Shown: positions 9,049 through 20,028, counted from the stretch's first letter. The stretch: DNA of 64,000 bases from Paramicrobacterium fandaimingii (GCF_011751745.2 NZ_CP061170.1:2294001-2358000), one strand, 5' to 3'. Translations and numbers: made by a program. The notes: generated by a model from the sequence alone, not told the origin.

Positions 9049-10905
9049 ATGACAGACGCCTTGCTTCTTGCAACGCAGCTGCGCTCATTGTCTGACGATG
9101 AGCTCACATCATTGCTGCGTGCACGGGGAATCACCGATGATTCGCGGCTGAACGACTTCTTCGATCTGGCAGAACGTCTGCTCGAGCGGCAGCGCATCGA
9201 GCGTGCGCTGCGCACCTGCGACCGACGGATGCTGCTCGCGCTCTCGGCCGCAGCGGACCGCCGCACCTCCCATACGTTCGACGACGTGACATCGCACATC
9301 GAGTCGTTCGGCGCGGGCGCCGAGGCGGCGGAGTCCGCACTCGACGGCATCGCCCGGGCGGGTCGACTCGCCCTCGTCGTCGTGGACGATCATCGCGTGA
9401 ACCCGCTCGAGACGGTCAGTGCCGCCATCAACGAGCTGCGGACTCGGGGGCTGCCCTCGACGAAGGCCCTTGCCGACCACCTGCCCACGACACTGGGCGC
9501 CGTCGAGGCCTCGGAGCGCGTGGATGCCGCCGCAGGCGAACGTGCATTCACGACGACGACAGCGGCCGGCGAGATCATCACCGAGCTGCTGCGCGCGCCG
9601 GCAAAGGAACTCGGCCGAGGTGGCCTCGCGCTGCCAGACGCTCGCCGTCTCGCCGCCGCAACGGGAGTGGACTTCGATGCCATCGGCACGCTCATCACCG
9701 CGCTCGCTGCGGCCGAGTTCGTCGCACTCGACGACCGGCATTGGGCTCCAACGCAGACCGGCCTCGACTGGCTCACCCTGCCGACGGTCGACCGGTGGCT
9801 GCGCCTCGCCGAAGCCTGGGTCACGGCGATTCCCGACGATGCCCGGCCTCTGCTGACTACACGACGCGATGCACGGTGGGCGCATTCGGTGCGTGCGTAT
9901 GCACTGTGGCTGTATCCGCTCGGCGGCGATGCGCTCAACGCTCGCGTCGATGATCTTGTTGCGCAGGCGGAGGTGCTCGGTGTCATCGCACACGACACGC
10001 TGTCGCAGGCCGGACGAGAGCTGCTCGTCGGCGCCGCGGACGCGGCGGCAGAATTCGTTCGCGCCACCCTCCCACGCGAGGTGAGCCAGGTGTATCTGCA
10101 AGACGACCTGAGCGTCATCTCCCCGGGCCCATTGAGCCCGTCACGCGACGCGCGGCTGCGGCTCATGACCGATATCGAGTCTCGTTCGCAGGCGACGACG
10201 TACCGATTCAGCCGGTCGAGCATCGACCGTGCACTGAGCGCTGGAGAAGGAGAGACGAGCATCGTCGCCTTTCTCACGGACCTGTCGCTCACCGGCATTC
10301 CGCAGCCTCTGCGCTATCTCATCGCGGACGTCGCCGCGCATCACGGTCTGCTGAGAGTGCGCGAGAGCTCCAGCGACCGCCATGCGGTGCGCAGCAGCAT
10401 CCGATCTGTCGATGACGACCTGCTCGAAACGCTCACTGTCGACCAGAATCTGGCATCCCTTGCTCTGCACCGCGTGGCACCGGGGCTGCTCGAGAGCCGC
10501 TTCTCGCGCGACCTCGTCTTCTGGGCGCTGCAAGACGCCCGGTATCCGGTGTCGGCCGAAGACGAGAACGGCCAGCTGATCCGCGTGACCCGACACCACA
10601 TCGCCACAGTCACTGCCGAGCCCGACGCAGACCTGACCGAGTTCGTGTCGCGTCTGCGTGCCTCGGTGAGGGGAACGAGTGCGCACCCCGACGATGCCTG
10701 GCTCGTGCGGCAGCTCGAACTTGCCGTACGCAGCAAATCCACTGTTGTCGTCTCGGTCGCCATGCCCGGAGGCAAGACCATCGATCTGTCACTCGAGCCG
10801 ACCGGAATCGGCGGCGGGCGCCTGCGCGGACGGGACAGCACGGCAGATGTCGAGCGCACGCTGCCTCTCTCCAGCATCCAGTCGGTGTCTCGCGCTGACG
10901 CCTGA
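9049..10905 (+). CDS. Helicase-associated domain protein (partner of XPB)
   Basis: 618 residues with GAGG 7 nt upstream. It belongs to the actinobacterial family of large proteins with a helicase C-terminal/XPB-Ssl2 N-terminal-like region that is regularly encoded directly before the XPB helicase. No Walker A motif is visible, so it is unlikely to be an ATPase itself. The C-terminal third (about 440-600: VDQNLASLALHRVAPGLLES and the region after) is the most family-like. A gap of 37 nt separates it from the XPB gene, implying co-expression. A role as accessory subunit in DNA repair is inferred. Confidence 0.82.
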   Translation: MTDALLLATQLRSLSDDELTSLLRARGITDDSRLNDFFDLAERLLERQRIERALRTCDRRMLLALSAAADRRTSHTFDDVTSHIESFGAGAEAAESALDGIARAGRLALVVVDDHRVNPLETVSAAINELRTRGLPSTKALADHLPTTLGAVEASERVDAAAGERAFTTTTAAGEIITELLRAPAKELGRGGLALPDARRLAAATGVDFDAIGTLITALAAAEFVALDDRHWAPTQTGLDWLTLPTVDRWLRLAEAWVTAIPDDARPLLTTRRDARWAHSVRAYALWLYPLGGDALNARVDDLVAQAEVLGVIAHDTLSQAGRELLVGAADAAAEFVRATLPREVSQVYLQDDLSVISPGPLSPSRDARLRLMTDIESRSQATTYRFSRSSIDRALSAGEGETSIVAFLTDLSLTGIPQPLRYLIADVAAHHGLLRVRESSSDRHAVRSSIRSVDDDLLETLTVDQNLASLALHRVAPGLLESRFSRDLVFWALQDARYPVSAEDENGQLIRVTRHHIATVTAEPDADLTEFVSRLRASVRGTSAHPDDAWLVRQLELAVRSKSTVVVSVAMPGGKTIDLSLEPTGIGGGRLRGRDSTADVERTLPLSSIQSVSRADA

Positions 10906-10942
10906 GTGCTGTTCCCAGTTGACGGCGCTAAGCTGAAGGGCT

Positions 10943-12583
10943 ATGTCTGACGGCCCTCTTATCGTTCAAAGCGACCGCACCGTGCTCTTCGAAGTCGCCC
11001 ACCCCGACGCGGAAGAAGCGCGCCACGCGCTCGCGGTCTTCGCCGAGTTGGAGCGCGCCCCCGAGCACGTCCACACGTACCGCATCACGAGACTCGGCCT
11101 GTGGAACGCCCGCGCCGCAGGGCACAGGGCCGAAGAGATGCTGGCGACCCTCGACGAATACTCAAAGTTCCCCGTTCCGCAGACGGTCTCGACAGACATC
11201 TCCGACACCGTGTCGCGCTACGGACGTCTGGTGATCGAGCGAAACGACGAGGGCGAGTTAGTTCTCTCGAGTCAGGATGCCGCCGTGCTCACCGAGGTGT
11301 CACGGGCAAAGCGCATCGGGCCGCTGCTCATCGACAGGCCCACAGAGAACAGCTTTCTCATCGAACCGTGGGCGCGCGGCCAGGTGAAGCAGGAGCTCGT
11401 GAAGCTCGGCTGGCCGGCCGAGGACCTCGCCGGCTACACGCCGGGAACCCCGTACGAGATCGACCTGCACGAAGACGGTTGGGCGCTGCGCGATTACCAG
11501 CACAAGGCGATCGACAACTTCTTCGACGGCGGCTCGGGTGTCGTCGTGCTGCCGTGTGGCGCCGGAAAGACGCTCGTCGGAGCCGGCGCGATGGCAACCG
11601 CGAACACCACGACGCTCATTCTCGTGACGAACACCGTGTCGGCGCGGCAGTGGCGTGACGAGCTCATCCGTTGCACGAGCCTCACGGCAGAAGAGATCGG
11701 CGAGTACTCGGGCGAGGTGAAAGAGGTGAAGCCCGTCACAATCGCCACGTACCAGATTCTCACCTCGCGCCGAAAGGGCGAGTACGCTCACCTGTCACTG
11801 CTCGACGCCCTCGACTGGGGACTCGTCGTGTACGACGAAGTGCACCTGCTTCCCGCCCCCGTGTTCAAGCTCACAGCCGACCTGCAGGCCAGGCGCCGGC
11901 TGGGGCTCACCGCGACGCTCGTCCGCGAAGACGGACGCGCCGGGGACGTCTTCAGCCTGATCGGGCCCAAGCGCTTTGACGCGCCGTGGAAGGAGATCGA
12001 AGCGCAGGGCTATATCTCCCCCGCGGAGTGCTTCGAGGTGCGGATCGACATGCCCAAGGCCGATCGCCTAGAGTATGCCGCGTCGGCAGACAACGAGCGC
12101 TATCGGCTCGCGGCAACGACCCCGGCGAAGATCAGCATCGTCAAGCGACTGATCAACAAGCACGCGGGCGAGCGCATTCTGGTGATCGGCCAGTACCTCG
12201 ATCAGCTCGACGAGCTTGCTGACGTCTTGGGCGCCCCCAAGCTCACCGGCGCAACACCGAACGATGAGCGTGAACGGCTCTACCAGCAGTTCCGCGAGGG
12301 CAATGAGCCGGTTCTCGTCGTCTCGAAGGTGGCAAACTTCTCTGTCGATCTCCCCGAGGCCACCGTTGCCATTCAGGTCTCCGGCTCATTCGGCTCGCGC
12401 CAGGAAGAGGCACAACGACTCGGTCGGCTGCTGCGCCCGAAGACATCGGGTCTCACCGCCAACTTCTACACGCTTGTGGCGCGAGACACTCTTGATCAGG
12501 ACTTCGCGCAGAACAGGCAGCGGTTCCTGTCTGAGCAGGGCTACAGCTACTCGATTCTCGACGCAACGAGCATCGCCGCCTGA
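10943..12583 (+). CDS. DNA repair helicase XPB (SF2, 3'-5')
   Basis: 546 residues. An N-terminal damage-recognition-like domain (1-~165) precedes two RecA-like domains. Walker A is PCGAGKT (residues 205-211, Lys209); DEVH is at 298-301 in VVYDEVHLLP; TATLVREDGR contains the RED motif of XPB proteins; motif VI is QRLGRLLRPK near residue 495. Bacterial XPB homologues (M. tuberculosis Rv0861c) are ATP-dependent 3'-5' DNA helicases. All core motifs are intact. It ends convergent with, and 1 bp from, the pyrimidine reductase gene. Confidence 0.95.
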   Translation: MSDGPLIVQSDRTVLFEVAHPDAEEARHALAVFAELERAPEHVHTYRITRLGLWNARAAGHRAEEMLATLDEYSKFPVPQTVSTDISDTVSRYGRLVIERNDEGELVLSSQDAAVLTEVSRAKRIGPLLIDRPTENSFLIEPWARGQVKQELVKLGWPAEDLAGYTPGTPYEIDLHEDGWALRDYQHKAIDNFFDGGSGVVVLPCGAGKTLVGAGAMATANTTTLILVTNTVSARQWRDELIRCTSLTAEEIGEYSGEVKEVKPVTIATYQILTSRRKGEYAHLSLLDALDWGLVVYDEVHLLPAPVFKLTADLQARRRLGLTATLVREDGRAGDVFSLIGPKRFDAPWKEIEAQGYISPAECFEVRIDMPKADRLEYAASADNERYRLAATTPAKISIVKRLINKHAGERILVIGQYLDQLDELADVLGAPKLTGATPNDERERLYQQFREGNEPVLVVSKVANFSVDLPEATVAIQVSGSFGSRQEEAQRLGRLLRPKTSGLTANFYTLVARDTLDQDFAQNRQRFLSEQGYSYSILDATSIAA

Positions 12584-12584
12584 G

Positions 12585-13325
12585 CTACGCGCGTTGGTAA
12601 CGCAAAAGCAGCGTGCCGTCGCTCTCGATCACGTGGGCGAGCGAAAGCCCTCTGAGCGTCTGGTCGTCGCCCGCGATGATGCGGTTGGCAGCACCGCCGA
12701 CGAGCATCGGGCTGAGTGTGAGACACAGCTCGTCGACGGCATCGTCGCGCACGAGGTCTCCGAACAGCGTCGGCCCGCCCTCGCTGTGCATCTGCGCAAG
12801 GCCTCTTTCGGCGAGCGCACGGCGCAGCTCTCGGCCATCAACGCGATCGTCTCCGCACAGCAGCACGTCGGCCGCTGACTCCAGGCGCTTTCGCCGCTCC
12901 TCATCGGCGCTGCGGCACGTCACGATGAGGGGGCGAACGGGCGCGTCGGTGAAGATGCGATCGCCCGGGTCGATGCTGAGGGCGCGCGAGATGATGGCGA
13001 ACACCGGCTGAGGTGCGAGGCCGCGGGCGGTGCGCTGCTCCGGCGCATCCACTCTGAGTGGCCCGTATCCCTCAGCCCGCACCGTTCCCGCGCCGACGAT
13101 AATCACGTCGGCAAGCGTGCGGAGCGCCTCGAACACGAGCTGGTCGGCGTCGGTTCCGAGCCCGCCAGAGAGGCCGTCGACGGTGACGGCGCCGTCGGCA
13201 CTGGAGATGAAGTTCATACGCAGCCACGGTGTCTCGCGGTCGTCACGCGCGTACCAGTCGGCGATGTCGGCCGCCTCAGACGATGCGGCTGCCGGCAGCG
13301 GCCAGATTCGCGTCAGCTCAGTCAT
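12585..13325 (-). CDS. Pyrimidine reductase (RibD C-terminal) family protein
   Basis: 246 residues with the RibD_C/dihydrofolate-reductase-like fold: NFISSADGAVTVDG at the N-terminus, LADVIIVGAGTVRAEGYGPL for the NADPH-binding loop, and MHSEGGPTLFGDLV in the C-terminal half. The family reduces the ribosyl side chain of pyrimidine intermediates (riboflavin pathway) or related substrates; there is no deaminase domain and no rib operon here, so the substrate is unknown. The start overlaps the folP2-like gene stop by 8 bp, indicating coupling to it. Confidence 0.85.
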   Translation of the reverse strand: MTELTRIWPLPAAASSEAADIADWYARDDRETPWLRMNFISSADGAVTVDGLSGGLGTDADQLVFEALRTLADVIIVGAGTVRAEGYGPLRVDAPEQRTARGLAPQPVFAIISRALSIDPGDRIFTDAPVRPLIVTCRSADEERRKRLESAADVLLCGDDRVDGRELRRALAERGLAQMHSEGGPTLFGDLVRDDAVDELCLTLSPMLVGGAANRIIAGDDQTLRGLSLAHVIESDGTLLLRYQRA

Positions 13326-14241
13326 TGCGTTCTCCCATGTTGTGGTGGAGGTGCGACGGTGTGCGCATTCCGAGAATCGCTTCTGCCATGCGCACAGCGG
13401 CCACCGATTCGCTCACATTGTGCATGCGGACGATGCGAGCCCCTTGGGCAATGCACAGTGCCGCGGCGACAAGTGACCCCTCAACGCGTGCGCCTCGTTC
13501 GGCATCAAGGCTCTCGCCGATGAAGTCCTTATTGGAGACGGCGACGAGCGTTGGATAGCCAAGGTCGACGACGGGGCCGAGTCGCCTGCTGAGCTCGAGA
13601 CTGTGAAGTGTGTTCTTGTTGAGATCGTGTCCGGGGTCAATGATGATGCGCTCCGGAGGGATCCCCGCGCCGAGGGCGCGCTCGATGCGGCTCTCGAGAA
13701 AGTCGGCGACCTCCATCGACACATCGGCATACGTCGGAGACGCGTACGGGGTGCGCGGCGACGCAAGGCTGTGTGTGATCACAACGCTTGCGTCGCTATC
13801 GGCGACAACGCGGGCGAGCTCCGGATCGGCAAGCCCCGTCGTGTCGTTGATCACGTCGGCACCGGCGAGGATGCTGCGGTGTGCCACGTCCGGTCGAAAC
13901 GTGTCAACCGAGATCACAATGTCGGATGCCGCGCGCACGGCCTCAACGACGGGAACAACGCGCTCTGCCTCCTCCTTCGCGGGAATCTCCGGCCCTGGGG
14001 CAAAGGGAGCTCCGCCGATATCCACCCAATCGGCCCCATCACGTTCCGCGTCGAGGCATCCTTTCACCGCACTGTCGAGCGCAAACGTGCGGCCGCGGTC
14101 ATAGAACGAATCGGGTGTGCGGTTCACCACAGCCATGACCGCGACCTCACGGGAAAAATCAAACTGCCGCACGCCGATTCTCCGAATGGCATGCACGATC
14201 GTCGGCAGAGGCGGCAGATCGTGTGGGGAAGGCTCAGTCAT
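13318..14241 (-). CDS. folP2: FolP2-type dihydropteroate synthase homologue
   Basis: 307 residues from ATG 14241; an ATG at 14259 is also possible because the SD is poor. It has a TIM-barrel DHPS-like layout with VMAVVNRTPDSFYDRG, VDTFRPDVAHRSILAGADVINDT and VSNKDFIGESL. The pterin/sulfa loop usually reading GGESTRPG is GGAPFAPG here. The NRTPDSFYD and NKDFIGESL motifs match mycobacterial FolP2 (Rv1207) rather than FolP1, and FolP2 proteins are reported not to work as DHPS in folate synthesis. Its role is therefore uncertain. It is encoded ahead of, and overlapping, the pyrimidine reductase gene. Confidence 0.85.
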   Translation of the reverse strand: MTEPSPHDLPPLPTIVHAIRRIGVRQFDFSREVAVMAVVNRTPDSFYDRGRTFALDSAVKGCLDAERDGADWVDIGGAPFAPGPEIPAKEEAERVVPVVEAVRAASDIVISVDTFRPDVAHRSILAGADVINDTTGLADPELARVVADSDASVVITHSLASPRTPYASPTYADVSMEVADFLESRIERALGAGIPPERIIIDPGHDLNKNTLHSLELSRRLGPVVDLGYPTLVAVSNKDFIGESLDAERGARVEGSLVAAALCIAQGARIVRMHNVSESVAAVRMAEAILGMRTPSHLHHNMGERND

Positions 14242-14340
14242 GACTCCATCGTGCCGCATCCACACCCCAGGCGGAGTTCCCACGGTAAACCTGATAAGTT
14301 CACCCAGCCCGCTCTCAGAAAGCTCGCAGATACTGGGGGC

Positions 14341-15030
14341 ATGACTGGACCACGCATCCTCATCGTTGATGACGAGCCAAACATCCGCGACCTGCTGACG
14401 ACAAGCCTGCGCTTTGCCGGCTTCGCCGTCAGAGCCGTCGGCAACGGCGCCCAGGCCATCTCCGCTGTTCTCGAAGAAGAACCCGACCTGATAATCCTCG
14501 ACGTCATGCTCCCCGATATGAACGGGTTCGGAGTCACCAAGCGACTCCGCGCATCGGGATACACCGCGCCGATTCTCTTCTTGACGGCAAAAGACGACAC
14601 CGAAGACAAGATCACCGGCCTCACCGTGGGTGGCGATGACTACGTCACCAAGCCCTTCAGCCTCGACGAGATCGTCGCGCGCATCAAGGCAATTCTGCGC
14701 CGCACTATGCAGGCAGATGAAGACGCCATCATTCGCGCTGGCGAGCTCACCATGGACCAAGACACCCACGAGGTGTACGTCGGCGACACGAACATCGAGC
14801 TCAGCCCGACGGAGTTCAAGCTTCTGCGCTACCTCATGCTCAACCCGAACCGCGTGCTGAGCAAGGCGCAGATTCTCGACCACGTCTGGGAGTACGACTT
14901 CAACGGCGACGCGGGCATCGTCGAAAGCTACATTTCCTACCTGCGTCGCAAGCTCGACCAGTACTCGGCCGAGCCGCTCATCCAGACGAAGCGCGGATTC
15001 GGCTACATGCTGAAGACGAGCAAGCAATAG
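14341..15030 (+). CDS. OmpR/PhoP-type response regulator
   Basis: 229 residues. The receiver domain (1-~120) has the acidic pair Asp10/Asp11, phospho-accepting Asp54 in LIILDVMLPDM, and YVTKPFS. The C-terminal winged helix contains SPTEFKLLRYLMLN, HVWEYDFNGDAGIVESYISYLRRKLD and KRGFGYML. The DNA-binding domain closely resembles mycobacterial PhoP. It starts 9 nt before the cognate kinase gene. Regulon and signal are unknown. Confidence 0.93.
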   Translation: MTGPRILIVDDEPNIRDLLTTSLRFAGFAVRAVGNGAQAISAVLEEEPDLIILDVMLPDMNGFGVTKRLRASGYTAPILFLTAKDDTEDKITGLTVGGDDYVTKPFSLDEIVARIKAILRRTMQADEDAIIRAGELTMDQDTHEVYVGDTNIELSPTEFKLLRYLMLNPNRVLSKAQILDHVWEYDFNGDAGIVESYISYLRRKLDQYSAEPLIQTKRGFGYMLKTSKQ

Positions 15031-15039
15031 CCTCGTTGT

Positions 15040-16746
15040 ATGAAGGCCATAGCCGACTGGTGGAACTCGATAACCCTGCGCAGCAAGATCACCGGTGTCA
15101 CGGTGATCGTGCTGACGTTCGGATTGCTCGTCACCGGCGCAGGCACGGTCATCATTCTCAAACAGGCTCTGATCGAACAGGCAAAAGCTGAGCTCGTCGC
15201 GTTCGCAACCGGCGATATCTCTCGCTATATCGACGTCGACGACGAAGGCACGCGTCACGTTCGAGAGACAAACGAGTACTACATCGCACTTTACGATCCA
15301 GACGGCAACCTCGTCGACCACAATTGGGACGACAGGGATTCCCGCCTCCTCCCTCGCCCTGCGACAGGGTCGATCAGCGTGGCAAACGCCATTTCGACGC
15401 ATCCCACGGCGGTGACGAACCTGGCGGGCTCGGAGTTTCAAGCCGTCACCGTGGTGTCTGACGCCATGGATGATCGCGGAACCAACGGCGTCGTCTTCAT
15501 CGCGCGTTCGATGCGCGGACCAGACAGCGTCGTCGCGACGTATCTCACAATCTTCTTCGGGCTTGGGCTCGGTGTGATCGTGCTCGGTGCCCTCATCACG
15601 AGAGTGCTCGTCACAAACACGCTGCACCCATTGCGCGAGGCCGAGACCACGGCCGCCCATATCGCCGGCGGCGATTTCAGTCAGCGACTCACCCACATGA
15701 CGCCGAACACCGAGGTGGGCAGGCTGAATCGATCGCTCAACACCATGCTCAATCGCATTGACCGGGCGTTTAAAGATCGTGCGCAGACCATCGAGCAGAT
15801 GCGCCGATTCGTCGGTGACGCCAGCCACGAGCTGCGCACCCCTCTCGTCACCGTCCGCGGCTACGCCGAGCTCTACCGCATGGGCGCTCTCGAGAAGCCG
15901 GAAGACGTTGCCCAGGCAATGGAGCGCATCGAGAAGGAAGCCGTGCGCATGAGCGGTATGGTTCAAGACCTTCTCGAACTCGCACGGCTCGATGAGGCGC
16001 GCCCCCGTGAGTTGACGCGCATCGATCTCACGCCTCTGGGGAAGGATGCCGTCATGGACGCGCGCGCCTCATACCCGGGCCGTCCTGTATCGTTCATCAT
16101 CGACACTCCTCCCGATGCGCCCGTGGGAGCGCCAGACACCCCGGCAGAGCCGGTGGCTCCCGAGCCATCGCCGCGAGCGGTGACGCGACCGAACGGAACC
16201 GGCGGCAACACAGGCCCCATTGCTCTCGCGGGCGCCACATTTGCTCGGCTGCGCGGCCGTCGGCCCCGCAAGGGCGGCGAGCCCGAGCCACGGCCGCTCA
16301 CCGTGGAGCCTGTCACGCATATGACAGCATCCATTCCCACGGTTCCCGCCATCGTGATGGCCGAAGAGAACAAGATCCGCCAGGTGATCGCGAATCTCAT
16401 GGGCAACGCCATGCGCTTCACCCCAGACGGCAGCCCCATCGAGGTGGGCGTGTCGGCAAATCCGGTCACGAGAATGGCGACCGTCGCTGTGATCGACCAC
16501 GGTGAGGGAATTCCCGAGCCGATTCGCGAGAAGATCTTTCAACGATTCTGGCGCGCCGATTCATCACGGACGAGGGAAACAGGCGGCAGCGGCCTCGGCC
16601 TGGCCATCGTGTCGTCGATCGTCGCCGCTCACAGCGGCACAGTCGACGTCTCAGAGACACCGGGCGGCGGCGCGACATTCCGCATTCACCTTCCCCTCGC
16701 CCCCTCATCGCCCGACAGCGACACGGGCGACGACGACACCCTCTGA
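15040..16746 (+). CDS. Membrane sensor histidine kinase with Pro/Arg-rich insert
   Basis: 568 residues. Two membrane segments (about 18-41 and 168-192) flank an extracellular sensor of ~125 residues, followed by HAMP (~193-245), a HisKA domain with His263 in DASHELRTPL, and a HATPase domain with N-box NLMGNAMRF (452-460), G1 DHGEGIP and G2 GGSGLGLAIV. Unusually, about 75 residues (357-432) rich in Pro, Arg and Gly are inserted between the HisKA and ATPase domains. It forms a two-gene unit with the response regulator upstream. The signal is unknown. Confidence 0.92.
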   Translation: MKAIADWWNSITLRSKITGVTVIVLTFGLLVTGAGTVIILKQALIEQAKAELVAFATGDISRYIDVDDEGTRHVRETNEYYIALYDPDGNLVDHNWDDRDSRLLPRPATGSISVANAISTHPTAVTNLAGSEFQAVTVVSDAMDDRGTNGVVFIARSMRGPDSVVATYLTIFFGLGLGVIVLGALITRVLVTNTLHPLREAETTAAHIAGGDFSQRLTHMTPNTEVGRLNRSLNTMLNRIDRAFKDRAQTIEQMRRFVGDASHELRTPLVTVRGYAELYRMGALEKPEDVAQAMERIEKEAVRMSGMVQDLLELARLDEARPRELTRIDLTPLGKDAVMDARASYPGRPVSFIIDTPPDAPVGAPDTPAEPVAPEPSPRAVTRPNGTGGNTGPIALAGATFARLRGRRPRKGGEPEPRPLTVEPVTHMTASIPTVPAIVMAEENKIRQVIANLMGNAMRFTPDGSPIEVGVSANPVTRMATVAVIDHGEGIPEPIREKIFQRFWRADSSRTRETGGSGLGLAIVSSIVAAHSGTVDVSETPGGGATFRIHLPLAPSSPDSDTGDDDTL

Positions 16747-16860
16747 CTCTCGTCCACAGCGGCATTCAGAGGAGCGACTCTCCACAGATCGCACGACTCA
16801 TCGGGCAGCGCGGGTGCACTCCTGGATACCGTCGAAACACACAAGACGAGAGGAGCGACG

Positions 16861-17151
16861 ATGAGCAAATACACAGTCGATAGCGAGGCGGTTCAGGCGG
16901 CGAGCGCCAGCATTCGCGGCGTGACCGAGCAGCTTCGCGCGGATGTGAACACGCTGATGGGCCAGATTCAGAACCTGCAGTCGCAGTGGACGGGCCAGGC
17001 CGCCAGCGCGTTCACGGCCGCCGCACACGATTGGCGAACAACGCAGGCTCGCGTCGAAGAGTCGATCAACGAGCTGAATATGGCACTCGCGCAAGCGGGA
17101 ACGCAGTACGCGGACGTCGAGATGCAGAACGCCGGCATGTTCGGCCGCTGA
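16861..17151 (+). CDS. WXG100 (ESAT-6-like) small secreted protein
   Basis: 96 residues with AGAGGAG 5 nt upstream. The central turn motif WTG (residues 43-45, QSQWTGQAA) and flanking amphipathic helices are diagnostic of the WXG100 family, secreted by type VII systems as helical-hairpin dimers. A C-terminal YxxxE-like signal is not evident in the exact form (YADVE is present near residue 86). No EccC, EccD or partner esx gene is nearby, so it is an orphan here. Confidence 0.9.
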   Translation: MSKYTVDSEAVQAASASIRGVTEQLRADVNTLMGQIQNLQSQWTGQAASAFTAAAHDWRTTQARVEESINELNMALAQAGTQYADVEMQNAGMFGR

Positions 17152-17185
17152 GCACCCGGAAGCCGCCAGCTCGGGTAGAAAACGA

Positions 17186-17217
17186 CAATGGGCGCCTCCA
17201 TGCGGAGGCGCCCATTG
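17186..17217. terminator. Bidirectional terminator between the esx and groL genes
   Basis: CAATGGGCGCCTCC-atgc-GGAGGCGCCCATTG is a perfect 14-bp stem with a 4-nt loop between convergent genes. Confidence 0.85.
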
Positions 17218-17237
17218 TGCGTACGGAGTCAGACTTC

Positions 17238-18921
<1,684 letters not shown>

Positions 18922-18929
18922 TGGCAATT

Positions 18930-18956
18930 CTGGCACTCTGCACCGTCGAGTGCAAG
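18930..18956 (-). promoter_or_regulatory. Second, degenerate CIRCE element
   Basis: The core GCACTC-N9-GAGTGC is perfect, with two mismatches per arm at the outer positions (CTGGCACTC and GAGTGCAAG). It lies 8 bp beyond the first CIRCE. Confidence 0.75.
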
Positions 18957-19001
18957 CTACGAGGCTGTGAATCGTTTCGCCGTCGGCATAACCCGTTGCG
19001 C

Positions 19002-19568
19002 TCAGCCCCCAGCGGTGTAATCAGACCCGAGCACGACGACGATCTGCGGAACATCACCGACGCTGAACTCCGTTGAATACTCGACGGCGCCGACTCCGAG
19101 GGTTTTCGCGACCCCGCGTGCCGCCCCCTCAAGAGCGTCGGCATCGTAGTAGATCACCGTCTTCTCAAGGCTGTCATCGCTCGCATTGCTTGCTGTGACG
19201 TTCGACGATGTCCAGCCGCCGTCGCCGAGGACGGCTTTGACGTCGCCGGCAAGTCCTGGCGTCGTCGTGCCATTGAGCACCTGAATCAGTGCCTCGGGAT
19301 CGATTGTCGGCTCGACAGTCGGCTCCGGCGTCGTCTGCGACGGCGTCGGCGTCTCGCTCGGCTCGCTTGGACCGGGGATCACCTGATCGAGGTTCAGACG
19401 GTCTGTTGCAATGCTCAGCCCGAAGATTCCCACGGCGATCAACACGATCGTCGCAATAGCCGCCCAAAGGAACCCGAGCCACCCTCGCCGACCCGGGGCT
19501 CGATGCGCGCCGACTCGCGACGAGTGCGGTACGTCATCAAATCGGTCTCGGGGATGCGAACTTCCCAT
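19002..19568 (-). CDS. LytR C-terminal (LytR_C) domain membrane protein
   Basis: 188 residues. A short basic cytoplasmic segment is followed by one membrane helix (about 30-52), a Pro/Thr/Ser/Glu-rich spacer (66-92) and an external LytR_C domain (about 94-188: IQVLNGTTTPGLAGDVKAVLGDGGW). This domain is found alone or behind LytR-CpsA-Psr ligases of cell-wall polymers; here the catalytic LCP domain is absent. It is encoded 36 bp after the DUF3263 gene and probably in the same unit. Confidence 0.85.
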   Translation of the reverse strand: MGSSHPRDRFDDVPHSSRVGAHRAPGRRGWLGFLWAAIATIVLIAVGIFGLSIATDRLNLDQVIPGPSEPSETPTPSQTTPEPTVEPTIDPEALIQVLNGTTTPGLAGDVKAVLGDGGWTSSNVTASNASDDSLEKTVIYYDADALEGAARGVAKTLGVGAVEYSTEFSVGDVPQIVVVLGSDYTAGG

Positions 19569-19604
19569 ACGGTGCGGTCTTCCTTCGTTCGGGGCCTGTC
19601 GCCG

Positions 19605-19898
19605 CTAGTGGTCTGACGAGGTACGTCGACGTCGGGCCGCGGACCTCTGATCTCGCACGCGCAACAGACGCTTCACCAGCATCGGATCGTACACGAGAGC
19701 CTCGGGACGCCGGATGAGGGCGGCGAGAAGTTGATAGTAGCGAGCAGACGACACGTCGAAACGCTGCCTGATCGCCTGCTCCTTCGTGCCCGCGTGCGTC
19801 CACCATTGTCGTTCAAAATCGAGAATGGCTCTGTCGCGCTCGCCCAGCGGGGCGGGCGCGTGCTCGCCCGCCTGTGCATTTCGCTCGTCTGACGCCAT
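19605..19898 (-). CDS. DUF3263 protein
   Basis: 97 residues with AAGGG 5 nt before ATG 19898. The core LGERDRAILDFERQWW and SSARYYQLLAALIRRPEAL are characteristic of DUF3263, a small actinobacterial family with a helix-turn-helix-like layout and a basic tail (RDQRSAARRRR). The usual neighbour, a LytR_C protein, follows directly. The function is unknown; DNA binding is an inference. Confidence 0.88.
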   Translation of the reverse strand: MASDERNAQAGEHAPAPLGERDRAILDFERQWWTHAGTKEQAIRQRFDVSSARYYQLLAALIRRPEALVYDPMLVKRLLRVRDQRSAARRRRTSSDH

Positions 19899-20028
19899 CT
19901 CGACCCTTCCGTCGCCATCCTAGTTTCTCGGCAGCTTGGTGGGAGCCCGGTGTGAGCATTCGGAACATTCCAGCGCCCGCGCGGCTTAACCTTTTAAGAG
20001 AACTGATTTCCGACATCCAGGAGCGCGC

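Noticed and set aside
13318..15966. 882-codon minus-strand frame spanning folP2, the response regulator and the kinase
   Set aside because: Only the 3' part (13318-14241) has protein-family features; the rest is antisense to clear two-component genes, a common effect of high GC content.
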